A DNA stretch of 64,000 nt, taken from positions 90,491 to 154,490 of the forward strand of contig NZ_BSCT01000016.1 of assembly GCF_030159255.1 (NCBI RefSeq), in the 5' to 3' direction. The notes under the pieces were generated by a model. The model did no database searches. It saw only the letters and a program-made list of their open reading frames with translations, and was not told the origin of the DNA. Source of the stretch: Bradyrhizobium sp. SSBR45G (lineage in GTDB: Bacteria > Pseudomonadota > Alphaproteobacteria > Rhizobiales > Xanthobacteraceae). Position 1 is the first letter of the stretch; each line of letters starts with the position of its first letter. Positions 31,699 to 41,158 of this stretch are shown here, in pieces. A program made the position numbers and the translations under genes.

Positions 31699-34652
31699 CC
31701 TCCTCCGCGCCGGGAAACGCGGACGGGCAGATCCTGGCCGAACGTTTCGTCGCCGGCCCGCATGTCCGTGCGCCCGAACAAGCCGAACATCGCCTCAACG
31801 ATTGGCTCGCCGAGCTCGATCCTGCCGCGGCGGCCGGCCTGAGGAACCTGCTGGGCGGGGGCTGGGTGCGCACGATCCTGCTGGGCATCGCCGAATGCTC
31901 GCCCTATCTGTTCGACCTCGTCCGCGCCGACGCCGGCCGCCTCGACCGCCTGCTGCGCTGCGAGCCGCAGGCGCATCTGTCGCAGCTGATCGCCCGCACC
32001 GCGCACGCGGTGTTCGCCGCGACCAGCGAGGCCGAGGTGATGCGGCTGTTGCGGCTGCTCAAGGCCGAGGCGGCGCTCTTGATCGCGCTGTGCGACATCG
32101 GCGGCGTCTGGCCGGTCATGCAGGTGACGGCGGGGCTGACCGACGTCGCCGTGAGCTCGGTGCAGATGGCGCTGCGCTATCTGCTGCGCCAGGAGGCCGC
32201 GCGGGGCCGGCTGTCGCCTCCGGACGCCGGCGATCCGGAGCAGGGCTGCGGGCTGTTCGTGCTCGCGATGGGCAAGATGGGCGCCGGCGAGCTGAACTAC
32301 TCCAGCGACATCGACCTGATCGTGTTCTTCGATCCCGAGACCAATTCGCTGGCGCGCGACATCGAGCCGCAGCCGTTCTTCGTGCGCGTCACCCAGGCGC
32401 TGGCGCGGCTGCTGCAGAGCCGCACCGCCGACGGCTATGTGTTCCGCGTCGATCTCCGGCTGCGGCCGGATCCGGCCTCGACGCAGGTGGCGATGTCGAC
32501 CGAGGCCGCGCTGCACTACTACGAGCGCGAAGGGCGCACCTGGGAGCGCGCCGCGATGATCAAGGCCCGGATCTGCGCCGGCGACGTCGCCGTGGGCGAG
32601 GCGATGCTGGCCGATCTGTCGCCGTTCGTCTGGCGCAAGCATCTCGACTTCCAGGCGCTGACCGACGTCCACGACATGAAGCGGCAGATGCAGGTCTATC
32701 GCGGCCACAGCGAGATCGCGGTCGAGGGCCACAACGTCAAGGTCGGCCGCGGCGGCATCCGCGAGATCGAGTTCTTCGCCCAGACCCAGCAGCTGATCGC
32801 CGGCGGCCGTCATCCCGAGCTGCGCGTGCGTCCGACCCTGCAGGCGCTCGACGTGCTCACCGCCAGCAAGTGGATCACGGAGCAGGCGCGTGACGAACTC
32901 TCCGTCGCCTATCAGTTCCTGCGCCGGGTCGAGCACCGGCTGCAGATGATGGCCGACGAGCAGATCCACAGCCTGCCTGACGACGTTGATGGGGTCGGAC
33001 GCTTCGCGTGCTTCTTCGGCTACGAGAGCCGCGAATGCTTTGCGATCGACCTCCTGCTGCACCTCAACATCGTGCAGGGACACTATGCCAGGCTGTTCGA
33101 GGGCGATCCGACCGGCACCGTCAGCCTGCCGGCGGTCAACTACGGCGCCGGTCCGGACGAGCCGCGCCTGATGGAACATCTGGTTGCGCTCGGCTTCCGC
33201 GATCCGCTGATGGTCGCCAAGACCCTGCAGCAATGGCTCGCGGGTGAATATCGCGTGTTCCGCACCGAGACGACACGCAGCGCCTTCACCGAGTTTCTGC
33301 CGGCGCTGATCGTTGGCCTCGCCCATGCCGACGAGCCCGATCGCGCGGTGGTCGCCTTCGACCGCTTCCTGCAGGCGCTGCAGCTCGGCGGCCGGCTGAT
33401 CACGCTGCTCGGCCAGAACCGCGATCTCGTCGCGCTCGTGGCGCTGGTGCTCGGCGCAGCACCTCGGCTCGGCGACATGCTGGCGCGGCAGCCGCGGCTG
33501 ATGGACGGCCTGATCGACCCGCGCTTCTTCGGCGCCATCCCCGACCGCCGCGAGCTGTCGCAGCGCCTCGCGGCGACGCTGGCGGACGCCGGCACCTATG
33601 AGGAATTCCTCGACCGCCTGCGCATGTTCGGCCAGGAGAGCCTGTTCCTGATCGGCACGCGCATCCTCTCCGGCACCGTGTCGGCGCAGCAGGCCGCCAC
33701 CGCCTTTGCCGACGTCGCCGAGGGCATCGTGCACACCGTGCACGATCTCGTCACCGAGCGCTTCGTCGCCCAGCACGGCCGCATCAAGGGCCAGGAGACA
33801 GCGATCATCGCGATGGGCCGGCTCGGGGCGCGCGAGATGACCGCGTCATCGGATCTCGATCTGATCCTGCTGTATGATTTCGACGCCGACGATCCCGACT
33901 CCGATGGCGAGCGCTCGCTGCAGGGCGCGCATTATTTCGCCCGTTTCACGCAGCGGCTGATCTCGGCCTTCACTTCGCGCACCAATTACGGCGTGCTCTA
34001 CGACATCGACATGCGGCTGCGTCCGTCGGGCCGCGCCGGCCCGCTCGCCTCGCACATCGACTCCTTTGCGCATTATCAGGAGCAGGAGGCCTGGACCTGG
34101 GAGCACATGGCGCTGACGCGCGCGCGGGTGATCTCGGCCTCGCCCGCGTTCCGCGCGCGCATCGAAGCGATCATCCAGACCGCGCTGCGCCGTGCCCGCG
34201 ACGCGGCTGCGATCGCCCGCGACGTCGCCGACATGCGCCGCGCCATCGCCGCCGAGAAGGGCGAGGCCGATCTCTGGGACCTCAAGCATGCCGCCGGCGG
34301 CATGGTCGACATCGATTTCATCGCGCAATATCTGCAGCTCGTCCACGCAGCGACCCGGTCGGAGATCCTCGACGTCAGCTCGCTCGCGGTGCTCGACCAT
34401 GCCGAGCGCCTCGGCGTGCTGCCGCGCGCCGAAGCCGTGATCCTGCGCCAGGCGGCGCGGCTCTATCACGACCTCACGCAGATCCTGCGGCTGTGCGTCA
34501 GCGACAAGTTCAAGCCCGACCAGGCCGGCGACGATCTGTTGCGGGTGATGGCGCGCGCCGGCGACGCGCCGGACTTCTCGGCGCTGGAAGCCCGCGTCCG
34601 CGAGACGCAGAGCGAGGTGCGCCGCGTGTTCGCGGCGCTGCTCGAACCGTGA
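31695..34652 (+). CDS. glnE: Glutamine synthetase adenylyltransferase/adenylyl-removing enzyme GlnE
   Basis: The 985-residue product carries two nucleotidyltransferase domains. The N-terminal adenylyl-removase has GKMGAGELNYSSDIDL near residue 193. The C-terminal adenylyltransferase has GRLGAREMTASSDLDL near residue 706. Each has the paired Asp of the GS-x-D-x-D motif. GlnE adds AMP to, or removes it from, glutamine synthetase in response to PII, linking ammonia assimilation to nitrogen status. The ATG overlaps the kinase stop (ATGA), so the kinase pair and glnE form one transcript. Length is normal. Confidence 0.97.
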   Translation: MTSSAPGNADGQILAERFVAGPHVRAPEQAEHRLNDWLAELDPAAAAGLRNLLGGGWVRTILLGIAECSPYLFDLVRADAGRLDRLLRCEPQAHLSQLIARTAHAVFAATSEAEVMRLLRLLKAEAALLIALCDIGGVWPVMQVTAGLTDVAVSSVQMALRYLLRQEAARGRLSPPDAGDPEQGCGLFVLAMGKMGAGELNYSSDIDLIVFFDPETNSLARDIEPQPFFVRVTQALARLLQSRTADGYVFRVDLRLRPDPASTQVAMSTEAALHYYEREGRTWERAAMIKARICAGDVAVGEAMLADLSPFVWRKHLDFQALTDVHDMKRQMQVYRGHSEIAVEGHNVKVGRGGIREIEFFAQTQQLIAGGRHPELRVRPTLQALDVLTASKWITEQARDELSVAYQFLRRVEHRLQMMADEQIHSLPDDVDGVGRFACFFGYESRECFAIDLLLHLNIVQGHYARLFEGDPTGTVSLPAVNYGAGPDEPRLMEHLVALGFRDPLMVAKTLQQWLAGEYRVFRTETTRSAFTEFLPALIVGLAHADEPDRAVVAFDRFLQALQLGGRLITLLGQNRDLVALVALVLGAAPRLGDMLARQPRLMDGLIDPRFFGAIPDRRELSQRLAATLADAGTYEEFLDRLRMFGQESLFLIGTRILSGTVSAQQAATAFADVAEGIVHTVHDLVTERFVAQHGRIKGQETAIIAMGRLGAREMTASSDLDLILLYDFDADDPDSDGERSLQGAHYFARFTQRLISAFTSRTNYGVLYDIDMRLRPSGRAGPLASHIDSFAHYQEQEAWTWEHMALTRARVISASPAFRARIEAIIQTALRRARDAAAIARDVADMRRAIAAEKGEADLWDLKHAAGGMVDIDFIAQYLQLVHAATRSEILDVSSLAVLDHAERLGVLPRAEAVILRQAARLYHDLTQILRLCVSDKFKPDQAGDDLLRVMARAGDAPDFSALEARVRETQSEVRRVFAALLEP

Positions 34653-34788
34653 GCGCTGGTTCCATGGCGAGGGCGGCAACGCTTCGCGCGGCACGGCTGC
34701 GATCTCCATCCTTCTTCAACCGGTCAAACAGCACGGCGCGTGACGTTGCTCCCGCGGCGCGTCGCGCCCGGGGACTGCGGGAGGCGTC

Positions 34789-34913
34789 CGCCCTCGACAG
34801 ATGATGAGGGCGCAGGGAATGCCGGGTGAAGGCCTCACCCATGGCCCGCCTGCTGAAAAGATGCAGGCGGCAGGTACCACAGGCAAAGCCGTTCAACCCG
34901 GCATTCCCTGCGC
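34789..34913 (-). repeat. Structured intergenic element R6, copy 2
   Basis: Read on the minus strand, the order is GCGCAGGGAATGCCGGG, CCTGTGGTACCTGCC, a hairpin (GCCTGC...GCAGGC), GGGCCATGGGTG, CCCGGCATTCCCTGCGC, then GCCCTC-loop-GAGGGC. The same blocks make up the element at 26766-26889. It sits downstream of glnE in a gap without genes. Confidence 0.7.
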
Positions 34914-35352
34914 GGCGGTTTTAACGCTTATACGCGATCTCCTCGGTGCACCGGCTTGTTGGCCACCGTGGCGCGACAATGCGCTTGCGCGCATTGCGCG
35001 GGGGACACCAGCTTCGGGGTGTCAGGACCACGCGACTTCACGTCCGTGAAGCGCATCATTCGTCCGCACCGAAAGGCGCGCTGATGCCCTCACGTCCACC
35101 GCATTGCCGGCCCAACGTTTCGTGACGACGCGTACGCCCCTCATCCGGACCGGAACGGGGAGAGAATAGACATGATTTGCTGATTTTCGGAAGTTATTTA
35201 TTTTTGCGGGAGACTCTTGAAATGGGAGATGTATTTGAGCCCAATGAAAAAACGAGAGTTTCGGCGCAGGAGATCTGGGTCGGAGATGAGTATGATTCCG
35301 ACCCTGCGTATGTGGCGACACTGGCCGTCGGGCAAATCAAACGGAGCACACA
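34914..35352. other. Intergenic stretch with possible small-gene remnant
   Basis: From 34950 to 35160 there are short inverted repeats (GACACCAGCTTCGGGGTGTC, GCGCTTGCGCGCATTGCGC) that may extend the adjacent R6 element. From 35165 the base composition becomes AT-richer. A frame from the ATG at 35222 reads MGDVFEPNEKTRVSAQEI and continues in protein-like sequence (WVGDEYDSDPAYVATLAVG). It then turns into an Arg/Ser-rich shadow of the next gene, so it may be a frameshifted or truncated gene. Confidence 0.4.
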
Positions 35353-35610
35353 GTGGTGCGGCAGACGATCGCGGCGGCGGGCAATGTTGAAGTACCTGCC
35401 TATCTCACGCTCATCAAGCTCGGTTATGATGTCGATCACATCATCAAAGGCGATTACGAGCTGTGGACTGCCCAGAACGAAACGGTACAGCTGGTCGCCG
35501 ACAGCCCCCTGCAACTGCTAGGCCTCGCGCTCCTGTATCGCGAGCGTGGTCCGGATTGGTATGCGGCCGACGATGAGATTGAAGCGTTCCTCGCTCGTTT
35601 TTGTTCCTGA
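35353..35610 (+). CDS. Small acidic protein, 85 residues, unknown
   Basis: The frame begins GTG GTG CGG CAG, with GGAG about seven bases upstream, and encodes a small globular protein containing AYLTLIKLGYDVDH, DYELWTAQNE, LLGLALLYRERG and WYAADDEIEAFL. It is rich in aromatic and acidic residues, a composition common in immunity or antitoxin proteins. No toxin partner is visible. I do not recognise a family. It is followed 29 bases later by another small, broken gene, and both lie in AT-richer DNA after the R6 repeat, suggesting acquired material. Confidence 0.65.
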   Translation: MVRQTIAAAGNVEVPAYLTLIKLGYDVDHIIKGDYELWTAQNETVQLVADSPLQLLGLALLYRERGPDWYAADDEIEAFLARFCS

Positions 35611-35639
35611 CACCACCTCGACGAAGCCAGAGCTTGGCC

Positions 35640-35977
35640 ATGCACATCGTCTTTGATCCCGCCAGGCTTCATCGGAGCCAATCTATCACCGCGACGAAAT
35701 CGTTCTAGCCTTCGCCTGGAAATCGCACGTCATTTCCGAGATCGAAATAGACGACGGCGGTGAGGACTCCATCGCGGGCTGGTGGATTCAAGCAATCGAG
35801 GAGATGGTCGCACGGCAGAGCGCGCAGACGTTTCGCTTCACGGATGGTCCTTATTGGATCGACGTTGTGCCGCGCGGAGAATTTCTTCGTCTCCGCTGTG
35901 TGGAAGATCGTCACAATGCCGGTCCCGCGCCTGAGATCGTCATGAGGATTTGGCGCCGGTGCGGCGCTGCACATTGA
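35640..35977 (+). pseudogene. Small gene broken by a frameshift
   Basis: An ATG at 35640 opens MHIVFDPARLHR, but this frame stops at 35706-35708. A different frame overlapping at about 35670 continues as EPIYHRDEIVLAFAWKSHVI, then EIEIDDGGEDSIAGWW, TFRFTDGPYWIDVVPRG and MRIWRR, to a stop at 35975-35977. The second part has no start codon but reads as a good beta-rich protein. A single base gain or loss near 35670 would join them into one protein of about 112 residues. Size, acidity and neighbours suggest an immunity-like or orphan accessory protein. A sequencing error cannot be excluded. Confidence 0.55.
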
Positions 35978-36090
35978 CCATGAGCAGGGAGCGTCGCGCT
36001 GGACCGTCCCGACAACCGACCATGATCAACGCGCTCATGGAGAGGTTTGGGTTCCGAGATCGGCGCAGCAGGTTGGTCATCAGCCGCATG

Positions 36091-36168
36091 CTCTCCGTGA
36101 ACACGCCTCTTGGCGTGTTCATAGTCCGATATGCAGTGCCGCCTCGGCTTTTGAACCTCGTGGAGAGG
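36091..36168 (+). repeat. Dispersed repeat family R1, fragment
   Basis: The segment CTCTCCGTGAACACGCCTCT...GGCGTGTTCATAGTCC followed by ATGCAGTGCC and CTCGGCTTTTGAACCTCGTG matches the first half of the R1 copy at 16938. The rest of the element is missing. It occupies the centre of the gap from 35978 to 36331. The 120 bases after it encode a plausible but startless helical tail (RRQLLGLAQSVSSACS) that may be another gene remnant. Confidence 0.7.
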
Positions 36169-36331
36169 ATTGATGACACGAGACGTCAGCTGCTTGGTCT
36201 GGCGCAGAGCGTGTCGTCGGCTTGCAGCCGTGCAGCGATCGACTCGTCCGATCTGAGGAGCCTCCGCAAGCAGCTGCCGAGCTGAATGTTGCATCAGAGC
36301 GCGAGGCAAGGGCGACAGCTATCACACTTCG

Positions 36332-36832
36332 CTAGAAGTAGTCGGCCAGCAGATCGATCCGCTCGTCTTCGGTGTACATGATCGCGAGCCGGCCGATGGT
36401 CCGCTGACCCTTGGCAATCGCGATGACACCCAGGATGCCATTGACCAGCACGGGGTCATCGGCGGCGACGAGCTCCCGCAGGCCGATGTCGGCCAGATGA
36501 CGCCAGGCAGCCTCATAGCAAGGCTTGAGATCGTCAGGGATTGGCGGATTGCGGGTGCCGTCGCGGGCCAGCTCGATGATGGCGGCGATGGCATAGGTGT
36601 TCCAGTCGGCAATGCCGCGTTGCTGGTGAATCCGGACCAGACCGGGCAGGGCGGCGAAGGAGGCTTCGCCGATGTCGCCCTGATGGTGCAGCTCGTTCCA
36701 GAGTTCGTCCCACGCCGACGCGTCGCCCTGTTCGAGGCGCCGCAAGGCCGGGCGTGGATCGTAGGGCACTCGATAGCCTCCCATGAGGCTGGCCCAGCGT
36801 GTGTCCGACAATGCGGGTCCGAGCACGTGCAT
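36332..36832 (-). CDS. Helical protein of unknown function, 166 residues
   Basis: The product begins MHVLGPALSDTRWASLMGG and contains ALRRLEQGDASAWDELWNEL, SFAALPGLVRIHQQRG and WNTYAIAAIIELARDG. These are amphipathic helices resembling short HEAT-like repeats, as in small immunity or scaffold proteins. It has no signal peptide or membrane segment. It stands alone, transcribed leftward toward the R1 fragment. I do not recognise a family. Confidence 0.7.
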   Translation of the reverse strand: MHVLGPALSDTRWASLMGGYRVPYDPRPALRRLEQGDASAWDELWNELHHQGDIGEASFAALPGLVRIHQQRGIADWNTYAIAAIIELARDGTRNPPIPDDLKPCYEAAWRHLADIGLRELVAADDPVLVNGILGVIAIAKGQRTIGRLAIMYTEDERIDLLADYF

Positions 36833-37209
36833 GCGGTGATTCTCGCGTGATGGAGCAGCATAGCCGGGGGAGTAGCCGAGCGGGCACCATCGGCAGTTGA
36901 CTTCGCCCCGATGTCCTACGCGCGCGTGTGATCTCTCGCGCGACGGCCGAGCCGTCGCCGATTACCGCAATGCGTCATGTGCCTGTCATGTCACAGTTAC
37001 GGTTATACCGACTCCAAAATATAATATGACTATTCAAAGGCATTTCAGCGCTTGCTAGGGTTGCCTTCCAATCTCAGGTTGACGAATTCGCCCAACAAAT
37101 GGGCGGCGGCCGGGGTTGAGCCGTGGGGAAGCGCGTGCCGGGACCGAGGGCTCTGGGCCGGACGCGACAGATAACAGCCAGAGCCTGGGGCGCTGCGAGG
37201 AGCAGGAAA
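36833..37209. other. Intergenic region with AT-rich porin upstream sequence
   Basis: Between two divergently transcribed genes, the stretch 36985-37055 is markedly AT-rich (TATACCGACTCC, AAAATATAATATGACTATT) and is the obvious promoter region for the downstream porin. I see no gene. An in-frame ATG-like extension of the porin at 37123 lacks a signal peptide and is not used. Confidence 0.55.
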
Positions 37210-38553
37210 ATGAGTGGGTTTGTGACGACCGCACGGATGTGCGGCGTGGGGGTTGCTTTGTCTTGTCTGCTGGGAGGTGGTGCGGTTGCCGCCGATCTGC
37301 CGACCAAGGCTCCGGTCCCCTATGTGGGGGCCGATGATTTCTGGACGCGGCCATATCTGTTCGGCGATCTCGGCCGGACGCGACTGAAGGAGCAGGGCAT
37401 CTCGCTCGCGCTCACGCTGGGTGACGAGGCCGTCACCAACCTGTCGGGCGGCTCCCGCAAGACGTCTGCCAATGCCGGACAATTGTGGTTCGAGGCCAAG
37501 TTCGACCTGGCCAAGCTCGCCGGCATCCAGGGCGGCCTGATCGGCGTCACGCTGGTCGACCGCTTCGGCAAGAACCTCAACAGCGAGGCCGGCATTCCGG
37601 CGCTGATGCTCACCAACGAGGTGTTCGGCCGCGGCAACATCCTGCGCCTGACCGAGTTCTACTATCAGCAGAAGCTGCTCGATGATCGCCTCGTGCTCAA
37701 GGGCGGCCGGCTTCCGGTCGGCTCCGACTTCTTCTTCGGGCAGTGCGAGTTCATCAACTTGACCTTCTGCGGCGGCCAGCCCGGCAACATCCAGGGCGGC
37801 TACATCTACAACTGGCCGGTGAGCCAGTGGGGCGCTGTCGCGCACTACAACTTCACCAAGGAGTGGAAGCTCTCGGTCGGCGTCTACGATGCCAATCCGA
37901 ACTATCTGACCACGTCGGATGCCGGGGTCTATCTGGCGCCGGGCATTCCGCGCTCCAGCCCGGCCTCGGGCGTGCTGGTGCCGGTCGAAGTGGTGTGGGA
38001 GCCGAGCGGTCCGCTGAACGGCACCTGGCGTTTTGGCGGCTGGTATGACAGCGCGTCGACCATCGATGGCGGCCTGCCCGGAATCATCGCCGTCGTCGCG
38101 GGCGGGCCTGGCGTCGGGGATCAGAATCTCAGCAGCCAGCGCGGGCGCTACGGCTTCTACGAGTCGATCCTGCAGCGCCTGACCGTGGACGGCCCCAAGG
38201 CACAGGGCTGGTACACCTTCTTCAACACCAGCGTGGCCGATCACCGCACGGCGTATCAGGACTACCAGATCTCCTGGGGCGTCAAGCACACCGGCACCTT
38301 CTCGTTCCGTCCCGACGACGAGGTCGGCTTCGCGGTCGGCACGACGCATGTCAATTCGGCCGCGCTCACGCCGAATGCCGGCGGCAACGAGGTGCCGCTC
38401 GAAGCCTGGTATGGCTGGCAGGCGACCGGCTGGATGAACCTGAAGTTCGACGCCCAGTATGTGATCAATCCGGGCGGGCGCGGCTTCAACGGCGCCGGCG
38501 TGAAGACCGGCAATGCCGTGGTTCTCGGCATCCGCAGCGTGGTCCACTTCTGA
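37210..38553 (+). CDS. OprB-type carbohydrate porin
   Basis: The 447-residue product has a signal peptide (MSGFVTTARMCGVGVALSCLL...AVAA) cleaved before DLPTKAPVP, the mature start typical of Bradyrhizobium outer-membrane proteins. A barrel of alternating strands ends in aromatic HF, as expected for BAM recognition. Motifs such as FFGQCEFINLTFCGGQPG and GGYIYNWPVSQWGAV fit the OprB family. The ATG at 37210 is preceded by GAGGAGCAGG. It should form outer-membrane channels for sugars or related solutes. Confidence 0.9.
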   Translation: MSGFVTTARMCGVGVALSCLLGGGAVAADLPTKAPVPYVGADDFWTRPYLFGDLGRTRLKEQGISLALTLGDEAVTNLSGGSRKTSANAGQLWFEAKFDLAKLAGIQGGLIGVTLVDRFGKNLNSEAGIPALMLTNEVFGRGNILRLTEFYYQQKLLDDRLVLKGGRLPVGSDFFFGQCEFINLTFCGGQPGNIQGGYIYNWPVSQWGAVAHYNFTKEWKLSVGVYDANPNYLTTSDAGVYLAPGIPRSSPASGVLVPVEVVWEPSGPLNGTWRFGGWYDSASTIDGGLPGIIAVVAGGPGVGDQNLSSQRGRYGFYESILQRLTVDGPKAQGWYTFFNTSVADHRTAYQDYQISWGVKHTGTFSFRPDDEVGFAVGTTHVNSAALTPNAGGNEVPLEAWYGWQATGWMNLKFDAQYVINPGGRGFNGAGVKTGNAVVLGIRSVVHF

Positions 38554-38779
38554 GTGCATCCCGGCGCCGGCATCCGCAAACGTGGCTCTCGCGATTGCGG
38601 ATGTCCGGTGCCGGACCACGACCTGCCCGGTGGTCCGCGGCGGAGCCCGAGCGGCCCCAAGGCCGCCACGGAACCACCCATCCGGGCAGGCACGCGATGC
38701 GCGGACGTCGATTGACTCTTCTGCACTGCGATACGACATCTCCTGGACCGCCACTCCAGAGCCGCCCAGGAGACCCCTC

Positions 38780-40000
38780 ATGCCCGCGCTCGACACCGCT
38801 CCTGCCGCCGGACAACGCCTCGGCGACGAGGTCGTGGACTGGCTGACCAATGGCACGCGCGACGAACGCTTCATCGACAACATCTTCGCGCAGATGTGCA
38901 ACCGGCTGCAGCGCGCGGGGCTGCCGGTCATGCGCGCGTCGCTGCACGTTCAGATCAACCATCCGCAATGGCTCGGCGCCCGCATCCTGTGGAGCGACGG
39001 GATGGACAACGCCGAGATCCACCGGGTCGATTATGATGTCGGGGAGCGCGCCGAATTCATCGGCAGCCCGGCCAGCGAGATCTACGGCGGGGCCACCGAG
39101 ATCCGCGAAAATCTCGCGCGCGCCCCCGAACTCGGCCGCCAGCATGCGATCTATCACGACATGCGGACGCAGGGCCTGACCGACTATGTCGCGTGGCCGA
39201 TCTTTCACACGCTCGGCAAGCGCCACTGCGTGACTTTCGCGACCGACCGCCGCGGCGGTTTCGACCACGCCCAGATCGACGCCCTGCAGCGGCTCTTGCC
39301 GGTGCTCGCGCTGGTGAGCGAGATCCGCATCAAGAACCGGCTGGCGCGGACCCTGCTCGAGACCTATGTCGGGCCGCATGCCGCAGAGATGGTGCTGGCC
39401 GGCGCCACGCGGCGCGGCAGCGGCACCACCGTGCGCGCGGCGATCATGATCTGCGACCTGCGCGACTTCACCCGGATCTCCGACAACTGGCCGCGCGACG
39501 ACGTCATCGATCTGCTCAACGGCTATTTCGACGCGATGGTGGAGCCGATCACCCAGCATGGCGGCGAGATCCTGAAGTTCATCGGCGACGGGCTGCTCGC
39601 GATCTTTCCGCTCAGCGAGCCGGGCGCCTGCGCGAACCTGCTGCATGCCGTGACCGGCGCCCGCAAGGCGATGGCGGAGCTGAACGCGCGCAACGCCGGC
39701 AATGGCCGCGCGCCGCTGAACTACGGCATCGGTATCCATGTCGGCGATGTCATGTATGGCAACATCGGCTCGCGCACCCGGCTCGACTTCACCGTGATCG
39801 GCCCCGCGGTCAACATGGCCTCGCGCATGGAGGCGCTGACCAAGCAGGTCGGCCGGCCGGTGCTGCTGTCGCGCGAGTTCGCCGAGCTCGTCGAAGGCCC
39901 GTTCGCGCTGGCGCGCGTCGGCGAATTCCCGGTGCGCGGCTTCAGCGACCCGATCGAGCTGTTCGCGTTCGAGGGCGACGGCGATCCGTCGGACTCGTAA
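38780..40000 (+). CDS. Class III adenylate/guanylate cyclase
   Basis: The 406-residue product has an N-terminal regulatory half (about 1-200) with no recognised domain, then a cyclase catalytic domain. Metal-binding Asp residues lie in ICDLRDFT (near residue 225) and FIGDGLLAIFP (near 268), followed by GIHVGDVMYGNIGS, TVIGPAVNMASRMEALTKQ. It should make cAMP (or cGMP) from the triphosphate in the cytoplasm; substrate choice cannot be read reliably. The ATG has AGGAGA upstream. Alphaproteobacteria such as Bradyrhizobium carry many such cyclases with varied sensors. Confidence 0.92.
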   Translation: MPALDTAPAAGQRLGDEVVDWLTNGTRDERFIDNIFAQMCNRLQRAGLPVMRASLHVQINHPQWLGARILWSDGMDNAEIHRVDYDVGERAEFIGSPASEIYGGATEIRENLARAPELGRQHAIYHDMRTQGLTDYVAWPIFHTLGKRHCVTFATDRRGGFDHAQIDALQRLLPVLALVSEIRIKNRLARTLLETYVGPHAAEMVLAGATRRGSGTTVRAAIMICDLRDFTRISDNWPRDDVIDLLNGYFDAMVEPITQHGGEILKFIGDGLLAIFPLSEPGACANLLHAVTGARKAMAELNARNAGNGRAPLNYGIGIHVGDVMYGNIGSRTRLDFTVIGPAVNMASRMEALTKQVGRPVLLSREFAELVEGPFALARVGEFPVRGFSDPIELFAFEGDGDPSDS

Positions 40001-40130
40001 GGTCGGCAAAGCAGCCGCCGAAGGCGGTCGCGTGCCCACCATCGATCAGCGACCTCATCAGTCGGATGGTGGGCACGGCGCCATCGGGCTCTCCCATGTG
40101 GCGACAGCACGGCGGCGCCTTTTGCCCACC

Positions 40131-41141
40131 CTACGACCCGCCAAAGTCCTGATGGAGTCGCCGGAAAGCCTCCGACGGCCGGTCGTAGCTCACCAGCCTG
40201 ACGTCGAGGTCGAAGCTTGACGCCAGCTTGAGAGCCCGGCGCAGTGCGTCCTCGATCCAGCCGTCGTCATTGCCGAACGCCCCGCCGCCGACGCTCGTCA
40301 GCAGCACGATGTTCGAGCTTCGTGCGGCATTCAGCACGGCCGCCCAGAGCGTTGCTTCGTAGGTGGCCTCCAGGATCAGGCGCGCGAATCGCTCCCAGTA
40401 TTTCGGCGCCGGCGAGCAATAGGCAACAGGGAGCGCAGAGCAGAACGCCTGCGACACGGTGGGGCGAGGCTCGATCGCGTCGGTGAGTTCGACGTCGTGA
40501 TGGAGGCCGATCCGAAGAAGCCCGCGCAACGCGTCGATTTCCTCGGGGGCGCTTGCGTCGAGCAGCGCATTGATGGTGTCGAGCCCGGTCCGGGTGCACA
40601 GGGCATATCCGTTGGTCATGGCCCATAGCTCGCCGCCGCGGGGGAGGCGCGGCCTCAAAGCGGCGCCGATGTCCTCCAGCGCGTCGAGCTGGCAGTCCCG
40701 CGTCTGCCCGACCTGGCCGCGGACCGGGGCGAAGTAGTTGCGATAGATCGTCGCGGCGCCGGCTGCGATCGCGCATGCGGGCCCCTGGGTGGGATCGTGC
40801 TGATAGATCGTCACGCCGTCTTCGGGCGTCGCGTGCGGGCCGATCATCTCCAGCAGGTTGAATTGCGACGCGACCTGAAACAGCGCGCCTGCAAACTCCG
40901 GACTCAAATGCAGCGTCCGCACATCTCCGCTGACGAGGCTGACGCGGAGCCGTCCCGTCCTGCACGATGACTGGCGCGCTCTGCTGCGAAGCTCCGACAG
41001 GTTCGGCAGCTCCAGCCGTCCGGTCCGGTAGCTGTTGCCGTTGACGAGAGACGTCAGCCGCCCGTCCGCGACGGCGAGCCGGGCACGGGTCGACTCGTAG
41101 TTGCCTTCCTTGAAGCCGGTGAGCCGTTCGAACCAGTCCAC
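40131..41141 (-). CDS. Unknown protein with macro-like GGGAFGN motif
   Basis: The 336-residue product starts at a GTG (VDWFERLTGFKEG) with GGGAGG seven bases upstream; the frame is open further upstream but overlaps another gene. Motifs such as TIYRNYF, QTRDCQLDALEDIG and NIVLLTSVGGGAFGNDDGWI are conserved-looking. The last resembles the ADP-ribose-binding loop of macro domains and microbial PARG proteins. That resemblance is weak evidence and I leave the function open. It begins 17 bases after the DUF3303 gene and is probably co-transcribed with it. Confidence 0.7.
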   Translation of the reverse strand: MDWFERLTGFKEGNYESTRARLAVADGRLTSLVNGNSYRTGRLELPNLSELRSRARQSSCRTGRLRVSLVSGDVRTLHLSPEFAGALFQVASQFNLLEMIGPHATPEDGVTIYQHDPTQGPACAIAAGAATIYRNYFAPVRGQVGQTRDCQLDALEDIGAALRPRLPRGGELWAMTNGYALCTRTGLDTINALLDASAPEEIDALRGLLRIGLHHDVELTDAIEPRPTVSQAFCSALPVAYCSPAPKYWERFARLILEATYEATLWAAVLNAARSSNIVLLTSVGGGAFGNDDGWIEDALRRALKLASSFDLDVRLVSYDRPSEAFRRLHQDFGGS

Positions 41142-41158
41142 GATCTTGCCTCCCGCGC

